In this document: positions 24,313 to 31,344 of the stretch, piece by piece | How the letters are laid out: each line of letters begins with the position of its first letter | Position numbering within the stretch: position 1 is the first letter of the stretch | DNA from: an uncultured Collinsella sp. | GTDB taxonomy: Bacteria > Actinomycetota > Coriobacteriia > Coriobacteriales > Coriobacteriaceae | Assembly: GCA_902491915.1 (NCBI GenBank) | Contig: CABUJL010000002.1 | Span: forward strand, 1-49,289 | Reading direction: 5' to 3' | Length of the DNA: 49,289 bases | Notes under the pieces: model-generated | The model's input: the letters and a program-made list of their open reading frames with translations, nothing else | Database searches by the model: none | What the model was told of the DNA's origin: nothing | Program-made: the position numbers and the translations under genes

Positions 24313-25068
24313 CTATTTTGTAGCTTTTGACGAGCCTCCGCTCGCCTTTTGGTATTCGTCCTTAAAGGCCTTGAACATGCCGCGCGTCTTGCCGAGCTGC
24401 TTGCCCAGCGCGCGACTGCCCTTGTCCACGGCAACCGATCCCTTGTCGTCGAGCACCTTGGCTCCCTTTTTGACCTTGTCGCCCACCACGACGCTGGCCT
24501 CGGCGGCCTTGGCAGCCGCACCGCCCGAATACCCGAGCGACTTGACCTCGTCTGAGACGACCATCGCGCCGTTCTCGTAGCCGCGCAGCATCGTCGGCGG
24601 CACCTGCGTGTCACCAACCAAAACACTCGAAGCAGCACCGGCGGTCACATAGAATGCCTGCACGATGCCCGAACGCGGCTTGAACTCCACATCCGAGCAA
24701 TAGCCCACGACGTCGCCCGCTTCCGTGCGCACGTCCATACCGACCCAGATGATGCAATCGTCCAGGTTGATGTCGAGGCGCTTAGCGGCGGCGGCATCGT
24801 ACGTGTCCTTGACGTCATCGACCGCAATGGCGCCCTCGTAGACACCAATGGCGTCGAGCGCTACGAATCGATCGGGGCGCTCGATCATGCCCGCGATATC
24901 GGACTGGCGGACCATAAAGCCGACCACGCGCGTACCGCCCGGGGTAAAGACCGGAAAGTGAATCTTTCCGAGCTTTTTAGGGCTGCGCGGCGTGCCGTCC
25001 TTTTTGGTGCGCTTGTCCTCGGTGGGCTTGCGATAGATCTTGGCGCCGACAAAATCCCCGGCGCGCAT
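24313..25068 (-). CDS. PRC-barrel domain protein
   Basis: A 251-residue soluble protein with PRC-barrel-like beta modules. The first is around residues 1-60 (GAKIYRKPT, HFPVFTPGGTRVVGF) and the second around 105-145 (WVGMDVRTEAGDVVGYCSDVEF). A C-terminal helical, Lys/Ala-rich tail follows. PRC-barrels act as adaptor or RNA/protein-binding modules; no enzymatic residue is evident. Its ATG shares one base with the stop codon of the YtxH-like gene (TAATG), so translation is coupled. The N-domain of the nearby MgtE-like protein carries a similar module. The specific role is unknown. Confidence 0.75.
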   Translation of the reverse strand: MRAGDFVGAKIYRKPTEDKRTKKDGTPRSPKKLGKIHFPVFTPGGTRVVGFMVRQSDIAGMIERPDRFVALDAIGVYEGAIAVDDVKDTYDAAAAKRLDINLDDCIIWVGMDVRTEAGDVVGYCSDVEFKPRSGIVQAFYVTAGAASSVLVGDTQVPPTMLRGYENGAMVVSDEVKSLGYSGGAAAKAAEASVVVGDKVKKGAKVLDDKGSVAVDKGSRALGKQLGKTRGMFKAFKDEYQKASGGSSKATK

Positions 25069-25457
25069 TATGCCTCGGTCGAGGGCTCCGCAGCCTCGGT
25101 ATCAGCCTCGACGGCGTTCTCGACCACGACGTCGGCGGCAGGCGTCACGTTGCCGCCCGAAATGGCGTCGTTGAGCTGCTCGCGCAGCTGGTCCATGCGC
25201 TCGCGGGCCAGGTCGACCTTGGCGCGCAGGTCGTCGGTCTTGGCGTCGACCATCGGGCCAAAGTCATTCACCGCAGCACGGGCCTCCTCGGCGCTGTGCT
25301 CGTAGGTGTCGCGCATATTGTCCCAGGCGTCGTTGGCGATATCGGCAGCCATGGCGCGGGTCTCGGCGCCCGAGCGCGGGGCCAGAGCAACGCCGACAAT
25401 AGCGCCGGCAGCAGCACCAAAAAGTGCGCCGGAGACAAAGCTGAAAGTCTTACCCAT
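25068..25457 (-). CDS. YtxH-like small membrane-associated protein
   Basis: A 129-residue protein. An N-terminal glycine-rich hydrophobic helix (SGALFGAAAGAIVGVALAPRSG, residues ~8-29) is the YtxH/gas-vesicle-like signature, and a long amphipathic helical stretch and an acidic tail follow. ATG 25457 is preferred over ATG 25463 because AGGAGAGG is better spaced. The stop codon overlaps the start of the PRC-barrel gene. YtxH proteins are general stress or envelope-associated proteins of unknown mechanism. Confidence 0.78.
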   Translation of the reverse strand: MGKTFSFVSGALFGAAAGAIVGVALAPRSGAETRAMAADIANDAWDNMRDTYEHSAEEARAAVNDFGPMVDAKTDDLRAKVDLARERMDQLREQLNDAISGGNVTPAADVVVENAVEADTEAAEPSTEA

Positions 25458-25593
25458 GATCATTCCTCTCCTGCGGGCACGTCGGTGCCCACCGTTTGAA
25501 TGTTGTCCATTATACCCGCAGCGCATCACTTGCCGCTCCGCTCATCTACGTACGGCAAAGGCGCAGGTACGTGATGGTGATAAACGCGTAGGC

Positions 25594-26427
25594 CTACTCC
25601 TGGGGCATAGCCGGCATGGCCGCCGTGGCACCCGGGTCCTCGCCGGCGCCGTCCACGAGCGGCAGGCTGCCCTCATGCGCAGGTCCTGCCGGAACCGTCG
25701 CCGCACCGCCAAAGACGGCAGCGGAAGCCTCGTGGTTCTCGGCAACCGCGCCCTCGGTATCAATCGCCACCTGGGGCTCGTCGTCAAAGTTGGGGACACC
25801 CTGGGGCTCGGTGGGAACAGGCTCGGCGGTCGCATCGGCAACGGACTCGGCGTCGGCCGGCACATCGCCCTCGTCAGCGCCCTCGTCCTCGGCAGCATCT
25901 TCGCCGTTCGCAGCGGCGACGGCCTCGTGAGGATCCTTGCCCTCGGCCTCGGCGCGCATGCCCAGCACCAGGTTGCGCAGGCCCGCGACCGTGCCTTCCA
26001 CGTCGGGGGCAGGCTGGTCGGCGTGCAGGTACGCCCAGTCCATCATAAAGGTGGCCGAAGACAGCGCACCGATGGCCAGCGCGTCGTCGGGGCACGAAAG
26101 CTCAACCTCAAAGACGCGCTCGTCGTGCTCGCTTACGCGCGTGCGGCCGCACGAGATGCTGCCGGCAAGCCCGGTCTCGTTCATGAGCTCGACCGTCACA
26201 TGCTCAAGCAGATGGCAAAGCTCGGTCTGGCCCATGCAGTCCTGGAACTCGCGACCGGAATCACCCAGGCACAGGTGCTTGGCAATCGCCGGCACCAGGT
26301 AATACACGCGCGCCGTAGCCTCGATATCCTCCGAGGTCATGAGCGGCATGCCGGGGTTCACCAGCACGTGCGCGCAGATCTTGTCCTCGCTGACGGTGAC
26401 CTTAAGGATGTTGAACAGGCCTGCCAT
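25594..26427 (-). CDS. Stand-alone homologue of the cyanophycin synthetase N-terminal domain, with acidic disordered tail
   Basis: A 277-residue protein. Residues ~45-150 match the N-domain of cyanophycin synthetase (CphA) in motif order: KHLC, a spacer, TELCHLLEHVTVELMNETG, then CGRTRVSEHDERVFEVEL. CphA has H-x-C, then GH(I/V)xEHVALELQxxAG and GFGRTR. The HLLEH element (HxxEH) matches the site that in some CphA N-domains forms a hidden zinc peptidase. No ATP-grasp or Mur-ligase domain follows; instead there is a ~125-residue Ala/Glu/Asp/Pro tail with no predicted fold. ATG 26427 has AGGGGAG upstream and lies 24 bases after the CNNM gene. A metal-dependent peptidase or peptide-binding role is inference. 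Confidence 0.7.
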   Translation of the reverse strand: MAGLFNILKVTVSEDKICAHVLVNPGMPLMTSEDIEATARVYYLVPAIAKHLCLGDSGREFQDCMGQTELCHLLEHVTVELMNETGLAGSISCGRTRVSEHDERVFEVELSCPDDALAIGALSSATFMMDWAYLHADQPAPDVEGTVAGLRNLVLGMRAEAEGKDPHEAVAAANGEDAAEDEGADEGDVPADAESVADATAEPVPTEPQGVPNFDDEPQVAIDTEGAVAENHEASAAVFGGAATVPAGPAHEGSLPLVDGAGEDPGATAAMPAMPQE

Positions 26428-26451
26428 AACTCTCCCCTACTCTTCCTTGTC

Positions 26452-27825
26452 CTACTCGTCGCCGTCGTGCGGATTCGCGGAACCCGCACCCGACGTCGTC
26501 GGCTCGTCTACCGAAGACTCGGAATCCTTTTTATCGGTTTCGGCCGGAGCAATCACGCGAATGAGCGAGATGCGCTGGCCACGCATCGACTGCACTTTAA
26601 ACTTGTACCCCGCAACCTCAAACACCTCTCCGATGTCGGGCACCGAGTCGCAAAGCTCCAAAATCCAGCCGGCGATGGTCTCATAATCATCGCTTTCCTC
26701 AAGCGGCCAACCAAGCTCAATCGCGTCATCGCACGAAAAACGCCCATCAACGAGCCACTCGCGGCGCGAAAGGCGCGTGAGATACTTGTTGTCGGGGTCG
26801 AACTCGTCCTCGATCTCGCCGACGATCTCCTCGACGATGTCCTCGATGGTGATGATGCCGGCCGTGCCGCCGTACTCGTCCACAACCACCACGATCTGGT
26901 CGTGCGAGGTCTGCATCTCGGACAGCAGCGGCAGGATATCCTTGGTGTCGGGCACAAAGGTGGCGTCGCGCAAAAAGCCGGCGATGGGCTGGTCACCCTT
27001 GCCGTCGAGCGCGGGTTGGATCAGGTCCTTGATGTGCGCGATGCCGGCGACGTTGTCGGGATCCTCGTGATAGACGGGGATGCGGCTGAAGCCGGTCTGG
27101 CGCATGGTGGACAGCACGTCGGCGACCGTCTCGTCGTCCTCGCACATGGTGGTGTCCACGCGCGGCACCATGACCTCGCGGGCAACGGTGTCGCCTAGGT
27201 CGAAGATCTCGTGGATCATGCGCTTTTCCTCGTCGAGCAGGTCGTCCTGCTCCGAGACCATGTACTTGATCTCTTCCTCCGAGACGTTTTGGCGGTCGTC
27301 GGCGCTCTTGATGCGCAGAATGCGGGCCAGGCCATCGGAACAAGCGCCGGTCAGCCACACGAGCGGACGGGCAATCTTTTGGAAAAACGACAACGGCCCC
27401 ACGACTTGCTTGGACACGCCCTCGGCATTGGCCAGGCCGATGCGCTTGGGGACGAGCTCGCCGATCACGATGGATACGAAGGCGACCGCGACGGTGATGA
27501 TGACCGGCGCCAGGCCACGCGCGATGGCGGAGAGCGGCGCGATGCCAAAACTCATGAGCCACGTGGCGAGCGGGTCGGACAGACTCGTCGAGGCGACGGC
27601 GGACGAGGCGAAGCCCACGAGCGTGATGGCGACCTGGATGGTGGCGAGCAGCTGGTCGGAGTCGGCGGCCAGCTTAATGGCACGCTCGGCGCGCTTGTCG
27701 CCTTCCTCGGCCTCGTGCTCCAGCACGGCGCGCTTGGCCGTGGTGAGCGCCATCTCGGACATTGAGAAGTAGCCGTTGATGAGGGTCAGGACGAGCGTGG
27801 TAATAAGAGAGATGGTTATGTCCAT
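26452..27825 (-). CDS. CNNM/CorC family (HlyC-type) membrane protein
   Basis: A 457-residue protein of the 'hemolysin' DUF21/CBS/CorC family. An N-terminal CNNM (DUF21) membrane domain of about four helices (1-185) precedes a CBS pair (about 205-330; VMVPRVDTTMCED, VVVDEYGGTAGIITIEDIVEEIVGEI). The C-terminal CorC_HlyC domain (about 350-430) is followed by a charged tail. Bacterial members such as CorC/MpfA act in Mg2+ efflux or homeostasis. ATG 27825 has no strong ribosome binding site. It is followed on the same strand by the CphA-N homologue (24 bases), YtxH and PRC-barrel genes, a likely operon. Confidence 0.92.
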   Translation of the reverse strand: MDITISLITTLVLTLINGYFSMSEMALTTAKRAVLEHEAEEGDKRAERAIKLAADSDQLLATIQVAITLVGFASSAVASTSLSDPLATWLMSFGIAPLSAIARGLAPVIITVAVAFVSIVIGELVPKRIGLANAEGVSKQVVGPLSFFQKIARPLVWLTGACSDGLARILRIKSADDRQNVSEEEIKYMVSEQDDLLDEEKRMIHEIFDLGDTVAREVMVPRVDTTMCEDDETVADVLSTMRQTGFSRIPVYHEDPDNVAGIAHIKDLIQPALDGKGDQPIAGFLRDATFVPDTKDILPLLSEMQTSHDQIVVVVDEYGGTAGIITIEDIVEEIVGEIEDEFDPDNKYLTRLSRREWLVDGRFSCDDAIELGWPLEESDDYETIAGWILELCDSVPDIGEVFEVAGYKFKVQSMRGQRISLIRVIAPAETDKKDSESSVDEPTTSGAGSANPHDGDE

Positions 27826-27939
27826 CGGGAGTTTCTCGAACCTCCAAGATTCGGGACGTTAGGTAGTAAGCGTAGGTGACGGATAGGGCAGTTGCGCCCG
27901 GCGGCCGCTTGGATAGGTCCGCGGGCACAGACGCGATCG

Positions 27940-28623
27940 CTAGATTACGAAGAGGATCACCGCCATGAACTGGAAGATGCTGCCGGCGAGTACCCACAGG
28001 TGAAACACGCTGTGAAGATAGCGCACGTTTTTGGCGATGTAGAACGGCACGCCCACGGTATAGCACACGCCGCCGACGGCGAGCAGGGCAAGCGCGACGG
28101 GGTTGAGCAGCGCCACGAGCTCGGGCAGCTTAAAGACGACGAGCCAGCCCATCAGCAGGTAGACCAGGCCGCTTACCCAATGCGGCTGGCGCTCGCGCAA
28201 AAAGCACTCGAGGGCGATGCCGATGATGGCGATGGCCCATACGGCAAAGAACAGCACAGCGCCGCCGTCGTTTGCGAGCGTGATGAGGCAAAACGGCGTA
28301 TAGCTGCCGGCTATGAGCAGGTAGATGCAGCTGTGGTCGATGATGCGGAACACGCGCTTGGCGCCCGCGGGCTGAATCGCGTGGTAGAGCGTGGAGGCTA
28401 GGTATTCGAGGATAATGCTGACGCCATAGACAATCGCCGCGGCCATGTGGGCCGGGCCGCCGCCGCGCAGGGCGGCGAATACGATCAGGAGCACCAGGCC
28501 CGCGATACCCAGCAGGCAGCCGACACCATGGGTGACGGAGTTCATGATCTCCTCGCCCACCGTGTAGTGCGGAACGGCCGCGGTCTTGGGTCGCGGCTTA
28601 GAACTGTCGCTCGAATCGGACAT
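27940..28623 (-). CDS. Hemolysin III family (YqfA/PAQR-like) membrane protein
   Basis: A 227-residue seven-helix protein. The conserved PAQR/Hly-III residues are present: STLYHA, DHSCIYLLIAGSYTPF and a late FHLWV His, which together form the zinc-binding site in the family. I place the start at ATG 28623; a GGAGG lies 11 bases upstream, and the frame otherwise opens with TTG 28641. Despite the name, most bacterial members are not proven hemolysins, and some PAQR proteins act on lipids. The gene is transcribed away from the alpha/beta hydrolase. Confidence 0.9.
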   Translation of the reverse strand: MSDSSDSSKPRPKTAAVPHYTVGEEIMNSVTHGVGCLLGIAGLVLLIVFAALRGGGPAHMAAAIVYGVSIILEYLASTLYHAIQPAGAKRVFRIIDHSCIYLLIAGSYTPFCLITLANDGGAVLFFAVWAIAIIGIALECFLRERQPHWVSGLVYLLMGWLVVFKLPELVALLNPVALALLAVGGVCYTVGVPFYIAKNVRYLHSVFHLWVLAGSIFQFMAVILFVI

Positions 28624-28730
28624 GCCGGTTACATCCTCCAACGTAAAGAGTTCTCAACACTATATCAAAGCGTCTAGGTACGTGCGAAATTTGCACCATA
28701 CGTGACCCTTTGTTTACCCATTCTTTGCCT

Positions 28731-28744
28731 GTTGACGCATCAAC
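28731..28744. promoter_or_regulatory. Operator O1, GTTGACGCATCAAC
   Basis: A 14-bp near-palindrome overlapping the -35 of the alpha/beta hydrolase promoter. It matches O2 at 11 of 14 positions, the three differences all being C/T transitions. Confidence 0.65.
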
Positions 28745-28760
28745 GGCGAACGTCCATAAT
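28732..28760 (+). promoter_or_regulatory. Sigma-70-type promoter of the alpha/beta hydrolase
   Basis: TTGACG (28732-28737), a 17-bp spacer and CATAAT (28755-28760), a near-consensus promoter 50 bases before the ATG. Confidence 0.8.
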
Positions 28761-28775
28761 GCGCTTGCATTAAAT

Positions 28776-28789
28776 GTTGATGTATTAAC
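28776..28789. promoter_or_regulatory. Operator O2, GTTGATGTATTAAC
   Basis: A second copy of the same palindrome (consensus GTTGAYGYATYAAC), placed just after the expected transcription start. It extends to ATGTTGAT-GT-ATTAACAT. Centre-to-centre distance from O1 is 45 bp, a spacing compatible with cooperative repression. Confidence 0.65.
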
Positions 28790-28809
28790 ATCTTATAGGA
28801 AAGCTTCTT

Positions 28810-29775
28810 ATGTCTCAAAACGCACGTTCCCATCGAAAGCTCAAGATAGCCGGCGTCGTTGCGCTGGTGCTCGTTGTCGCGCTGCTGGGGTTTGCCGGCA
28901 ACTTTCTGTTTGACTTCGCGCTGAATCCCCGCGCGCCATACACCATGAAGATGATGCAGGACGGCAAGGACGCCGAAAAGGGCGAGCAGATGGATGCCGA
29001 GGAGGGCGAGGCACGGGCGTGGTTTAAAGAGAACCGCGAGAGCAGCAGCCTCACCGCGGACGACGGGACTGAGCTCGCCGCCTGGTATTTTGCTGCGTCG
29101 GAGAGCACACACGACTACGCCGTCTGCCTGCATGGATATACCAACGAGCCTATCGGTATGGCCCGATACGTCAAGCGATTCCACGACCGCGGCATGAACG
29201 TACTCGCACCCGCCGCCCGCGCCCACGAGCGCTCCGGCGGCGACTATATCGGCATGGGCTGGCCCGAGCGCCTCGACATCGTCGCATGGATCGAGCAAAT
29301 CGTTCAGGCTGACCCCGAGGCGCGCATCCTGGTCTTTGGCGAGTCGATGGGTGCGGCAACCGCCATGAACGTCGCGGGGGAATCTCTGCCCGCAAACGTA
29401 AAATGCATTATCGAGGACTGCGGTTATACGAGTGTTTGGGACGAGTTCTCTCTGCAGCTCAAGGACGTGTTCGGCCTGCCCAGCTTTCCCTTGCTCGATG
29501 TGGCAAACTTGGTGTGCAACGTGCGCGCAGGCTACGACTTTCATAAGGCAAGCAGTGTGGAGCAACTCAAACACGCGACGGTTCCCATGCTGTTTATCCA
29601 CGGCGACCAAGACACCTTTGTGCCGTACGACATGCTCGACCAAAACTACGACGCGTGCGCCAGCAAGGTCAAGCAAAAGCTCACCATCCATGGCGCCACC
29701 CACGCCAAGAGTGCGCAAGTTGACCCCGAGCTCTACTGGAATACGGTCGACGACTTCCTCGATAGGAATTTTTAG
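28810..29775 (+). CDS. Membrane-anchored alpha/beta hydrolase
   Basis: A 321-residue protein with a short basic N-terminus and one membrane anchor (about 12-37). An alpha/beta hydrolase domain follows, probably extracytoplasmic. The catalytic triad is visible: Ser in GESMGAAT, Asp in HGDQDTFVP and His in GATHAKS. A CLHGYTNEP segment provides the oxyanion region. It resembles the YfhR/BEM46-type serine hydrolases; natural substrates are unknown. ATG 28810 follows AGGAAAG. The gene is monocistronic, controlled by a clear promoter with two matching operators, and closed by a bidirectional terminator. Confidence 0.9.
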   Translation: MSQNARSHRKLKIAGVVALVLVVALLGFAGNFLFDFALNPRAPYTMKMMQDGKDAEKGEQMDAEEGEARAWFKENRESSSLTADDGTELAAWYFAASESTHDYAVCLHGYTNEPIGMARYVKRFHDRGMNVLAPAARAHERSGGDYIGMGWPERLDIVAWIEQIVQADPEARILVFGESMGAATAMNVAGESLPANVKCIIEDCGYTSVWDEFSLQLKDVFGLPSFPLLDVANLVCNVRAGYDFHKASSVEQLKHATVPMLFIHGDQDTFVPYDMLDQNYDACASKVKQKLTIHGATHAKSAQVDPELYWNTVDDFLDRNF

Positions 29776-29812
29776 GGAAAAAGCGGCGTCTGGGGATTTA
29801 TCTAACCCCCTA

Positions 29813-29944
29813 TTTTCGGAAGTATGCGGCAAAATCCGGAACTGCCAACCGGACCGCAGTTTTACCAACAATTTATCAGGGGTTTTGTTGCCAAAAAACG
29901 TCGTGTGCTCGGCAGTCTCAGAATTTGCCGCATACTTCCGAAAA
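29813..29944. repeat. 132-bp inverted-repeat element with 21-bp perfect arms
   Basis: Arms at 29813-29833 and 29924-29944 (core CGGAAGTATGCGGCAAA) are perfectly complementary. A shorter ACTGCC/GGCAGT pair is nested inside. It sits right after the hydrolase stop codon and its right arm abuts a terminator hairpin. MITE- or REP-like. Confidence 0.8.
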
Positions 29945-29979
29945 ACCGCCTGCGAGCACCGTGCTCACAGGCGGTTTTT
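29941..29979. terminator. Bidirectional terminator between hydrolase and DUF362 genes
   Basis: AAAAACCGCCTG / CAGGCGGTTTTT arms with a nested GAGCAC/GTGCTC pairing. T-runs lie on both sides, fitting two convergent genes. Confidence 0.9.
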
Positions 29980-30026
29980 AATTGAGTTACGCAACAAAAT
30001 CGCGTTCTTTGTCCAATAGGACGACG

Positions 30027-31232
30027 CTATTTAACCTCGATGAGCTCGTACTTGCTCGTGCCCAAGCCGATCTTCTCGGCATGCGCGATGCACGCGCGCC
30101 AGTCGGTGTCAGGATGTGTGATGCAGAAGGGGTCACGCGCCTGCTCGCCCTCCAGATGCTCGTGGTTATGCTCCATCTTGGCCGCGCTATCGGTGAGCTC
30201 GGTGTTGGGCAGCGGCTCGGATGCCATGACGGCATCGGCGCAGGCCTGGTCGATGGCGACCGGGTCGAAGCTCGCAAACATACCGATATCGTTGACGATA
30301 GGCGTGTCGTTTTCGGGATGGCAATCGCAGTTGGGGCTGATATCCATGGCAAGCGAGATATGGAAGCTCGGGCGGCCGTCGACAACGGCCTTGGTGTACT
30401 CGGCGATCTTGCAGTTGAGCACGTCGGCCGCGGCGTCATAGCCGGGCTTGATGCAGTCCTGGTTGCATGCCGCAATGCAGCGCCCGCAGCCCACGCAGCG
30501 ATTGTGGTCGATAGCGGCGACGTGCACCGTGCGGGTGTTGCCGTTGGCAAGCTCGCGCTCGCGGGTGTCGTCGAACGAGATAGCGTTGTGCGCGCAGATC
30601 TTTTCGCAGGCATGGCAGCCAACGCAGTGCTCGGTCGCGACGTTCGGCTTGCCGGCGGCATGCTGCTCCATCTTGCCGGCGCGGCTGCCGCCTCCCATAC
30701 CCAGGTTCTTCATGGCGCCGCCAAAGCCGGCCTGCTCATGGCCCTTAAAGTGGGTGAGGCTGATCACGATATCGGCATCCATGAGTGCCTGACCGATCTT
30801 GGCCTCGTGCACGTACTCGCCGCCCTCGACCGGGACGAGCTCCTCGTCGGTACCCTTGAGGCCGTCGGCGATGATGATCTGGCAACCCGTGGCATACGGG
30901 GTAAAGCCGTTCTGGTAGGCGGTGTCGATGTGCTCGAGCGCGTTTTTACGGCTACCGACATAGAGCGTGTTGCAGTCGGTGAGGAAGGGCTTGCCGCCCA
31001 GCTCCTTCACGACATCCGCGACGGCGCGAGCGTAGTTGGGGCGCAAAAAGCTCAGGTTGCCCAACTCGCCAAAATGGATCTTGATGGCGACGAACTTGTT
31101 CTCAAAGTCAATCTGCTCGATACCGGCGTGACGGATGAGGCGCTTGAGCTTGTCGAGCTGGCTCTCGCGAGCATGCGTGCGTAGGTTGGTGAAGTACACC
31201 TTAGCGGGTGCTGCGGGTGCAGTTGCGGTCAT
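30027..31232 (-). CDS. DUF362 domain protein with two [4Fe-4S] ferredoxin motifs
   Basis: A 401-residue cytoplasmic protein. A DUF362 fold (IKIHFGELGNLSFLRPNY, THFKGHEQAGFGGAMKNLGMG) is interrupted around residues 190-255 by two ferredoxin motifs, CVGCHACEKICAHNAI and CVGCGRCIAACNQDCI. DUF362 iron-sulfur proteins are common in anaerobes and are thought to be redox or flavin-linked enzymes, but the reaction is not known. ATG 31232 is used. The gene is monocistronic, convergent with the alpha/beta hydrolase across a shared terminator. Confidence 0.9.
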   Translation of the reverse strand: MTATAPAAPAKVYFTNLRTHARESQLDKLKRLIRHAGIEQIDFENKFVAIKIHFGELGNLSFLRPNYARAVADVVKELGGKPFLTDCNTLYVGSRKNALEHIDTAYQNGFTPYATGCQIIIADGLKGTDEELVPVEGGEYVHEAKIGQALMDADIVISLTHFKGHEQAGFGGAMKNLGMGGGSRAGKMEQHAAGKPNVATEHCVGCHACEKICAHNAISFDDTRERELANGNTRTVHVAAIDHNRCVGCGRCIAACNQDCIKPGYDAAADVLNCKIAEYTKAVVDGRPSFHISLAMDISPNCDCHPENDTPIVNDIGMFASFDPVAIDQACADAVMASEPLPNTELTDSAAKMEHNHEHLEGEQARDPFCITHPDTDWRACIAHAEKIGLGTSKYELIEVK

Positions 31233-31315
31233 AGATCTATCCCCTCGGTCTATATGGCGTTACAGACATAAGGGATGGTACCAGTTAAAGCAGAGTTAAT
31301 GTCAAGCGCGGCACC

Positions 31316-31344
31316 TAGTCATTGAGGACAGACTTAAATGACTA
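31316..31344. repeat. GGGGAC-type palindrome supplying the stop codon of the ABC permease
   Basis: Perfect 8-bp arms TAGTCATT / AATGACTA enclose GAGGACAGACTTA, a loop variant. The TAG stop of the FtsX-type permease (31344-31342) lies in the right arm. Confidence 0.8.

Noticed and set aside
25306..27198. 630-aa plus-strand ORF across the CphA-N and CNNM genes
   Set aside because: Basic, Leu/Arg/Gly-rich antisense frame without motifs; minus-strand genes here are well supported.
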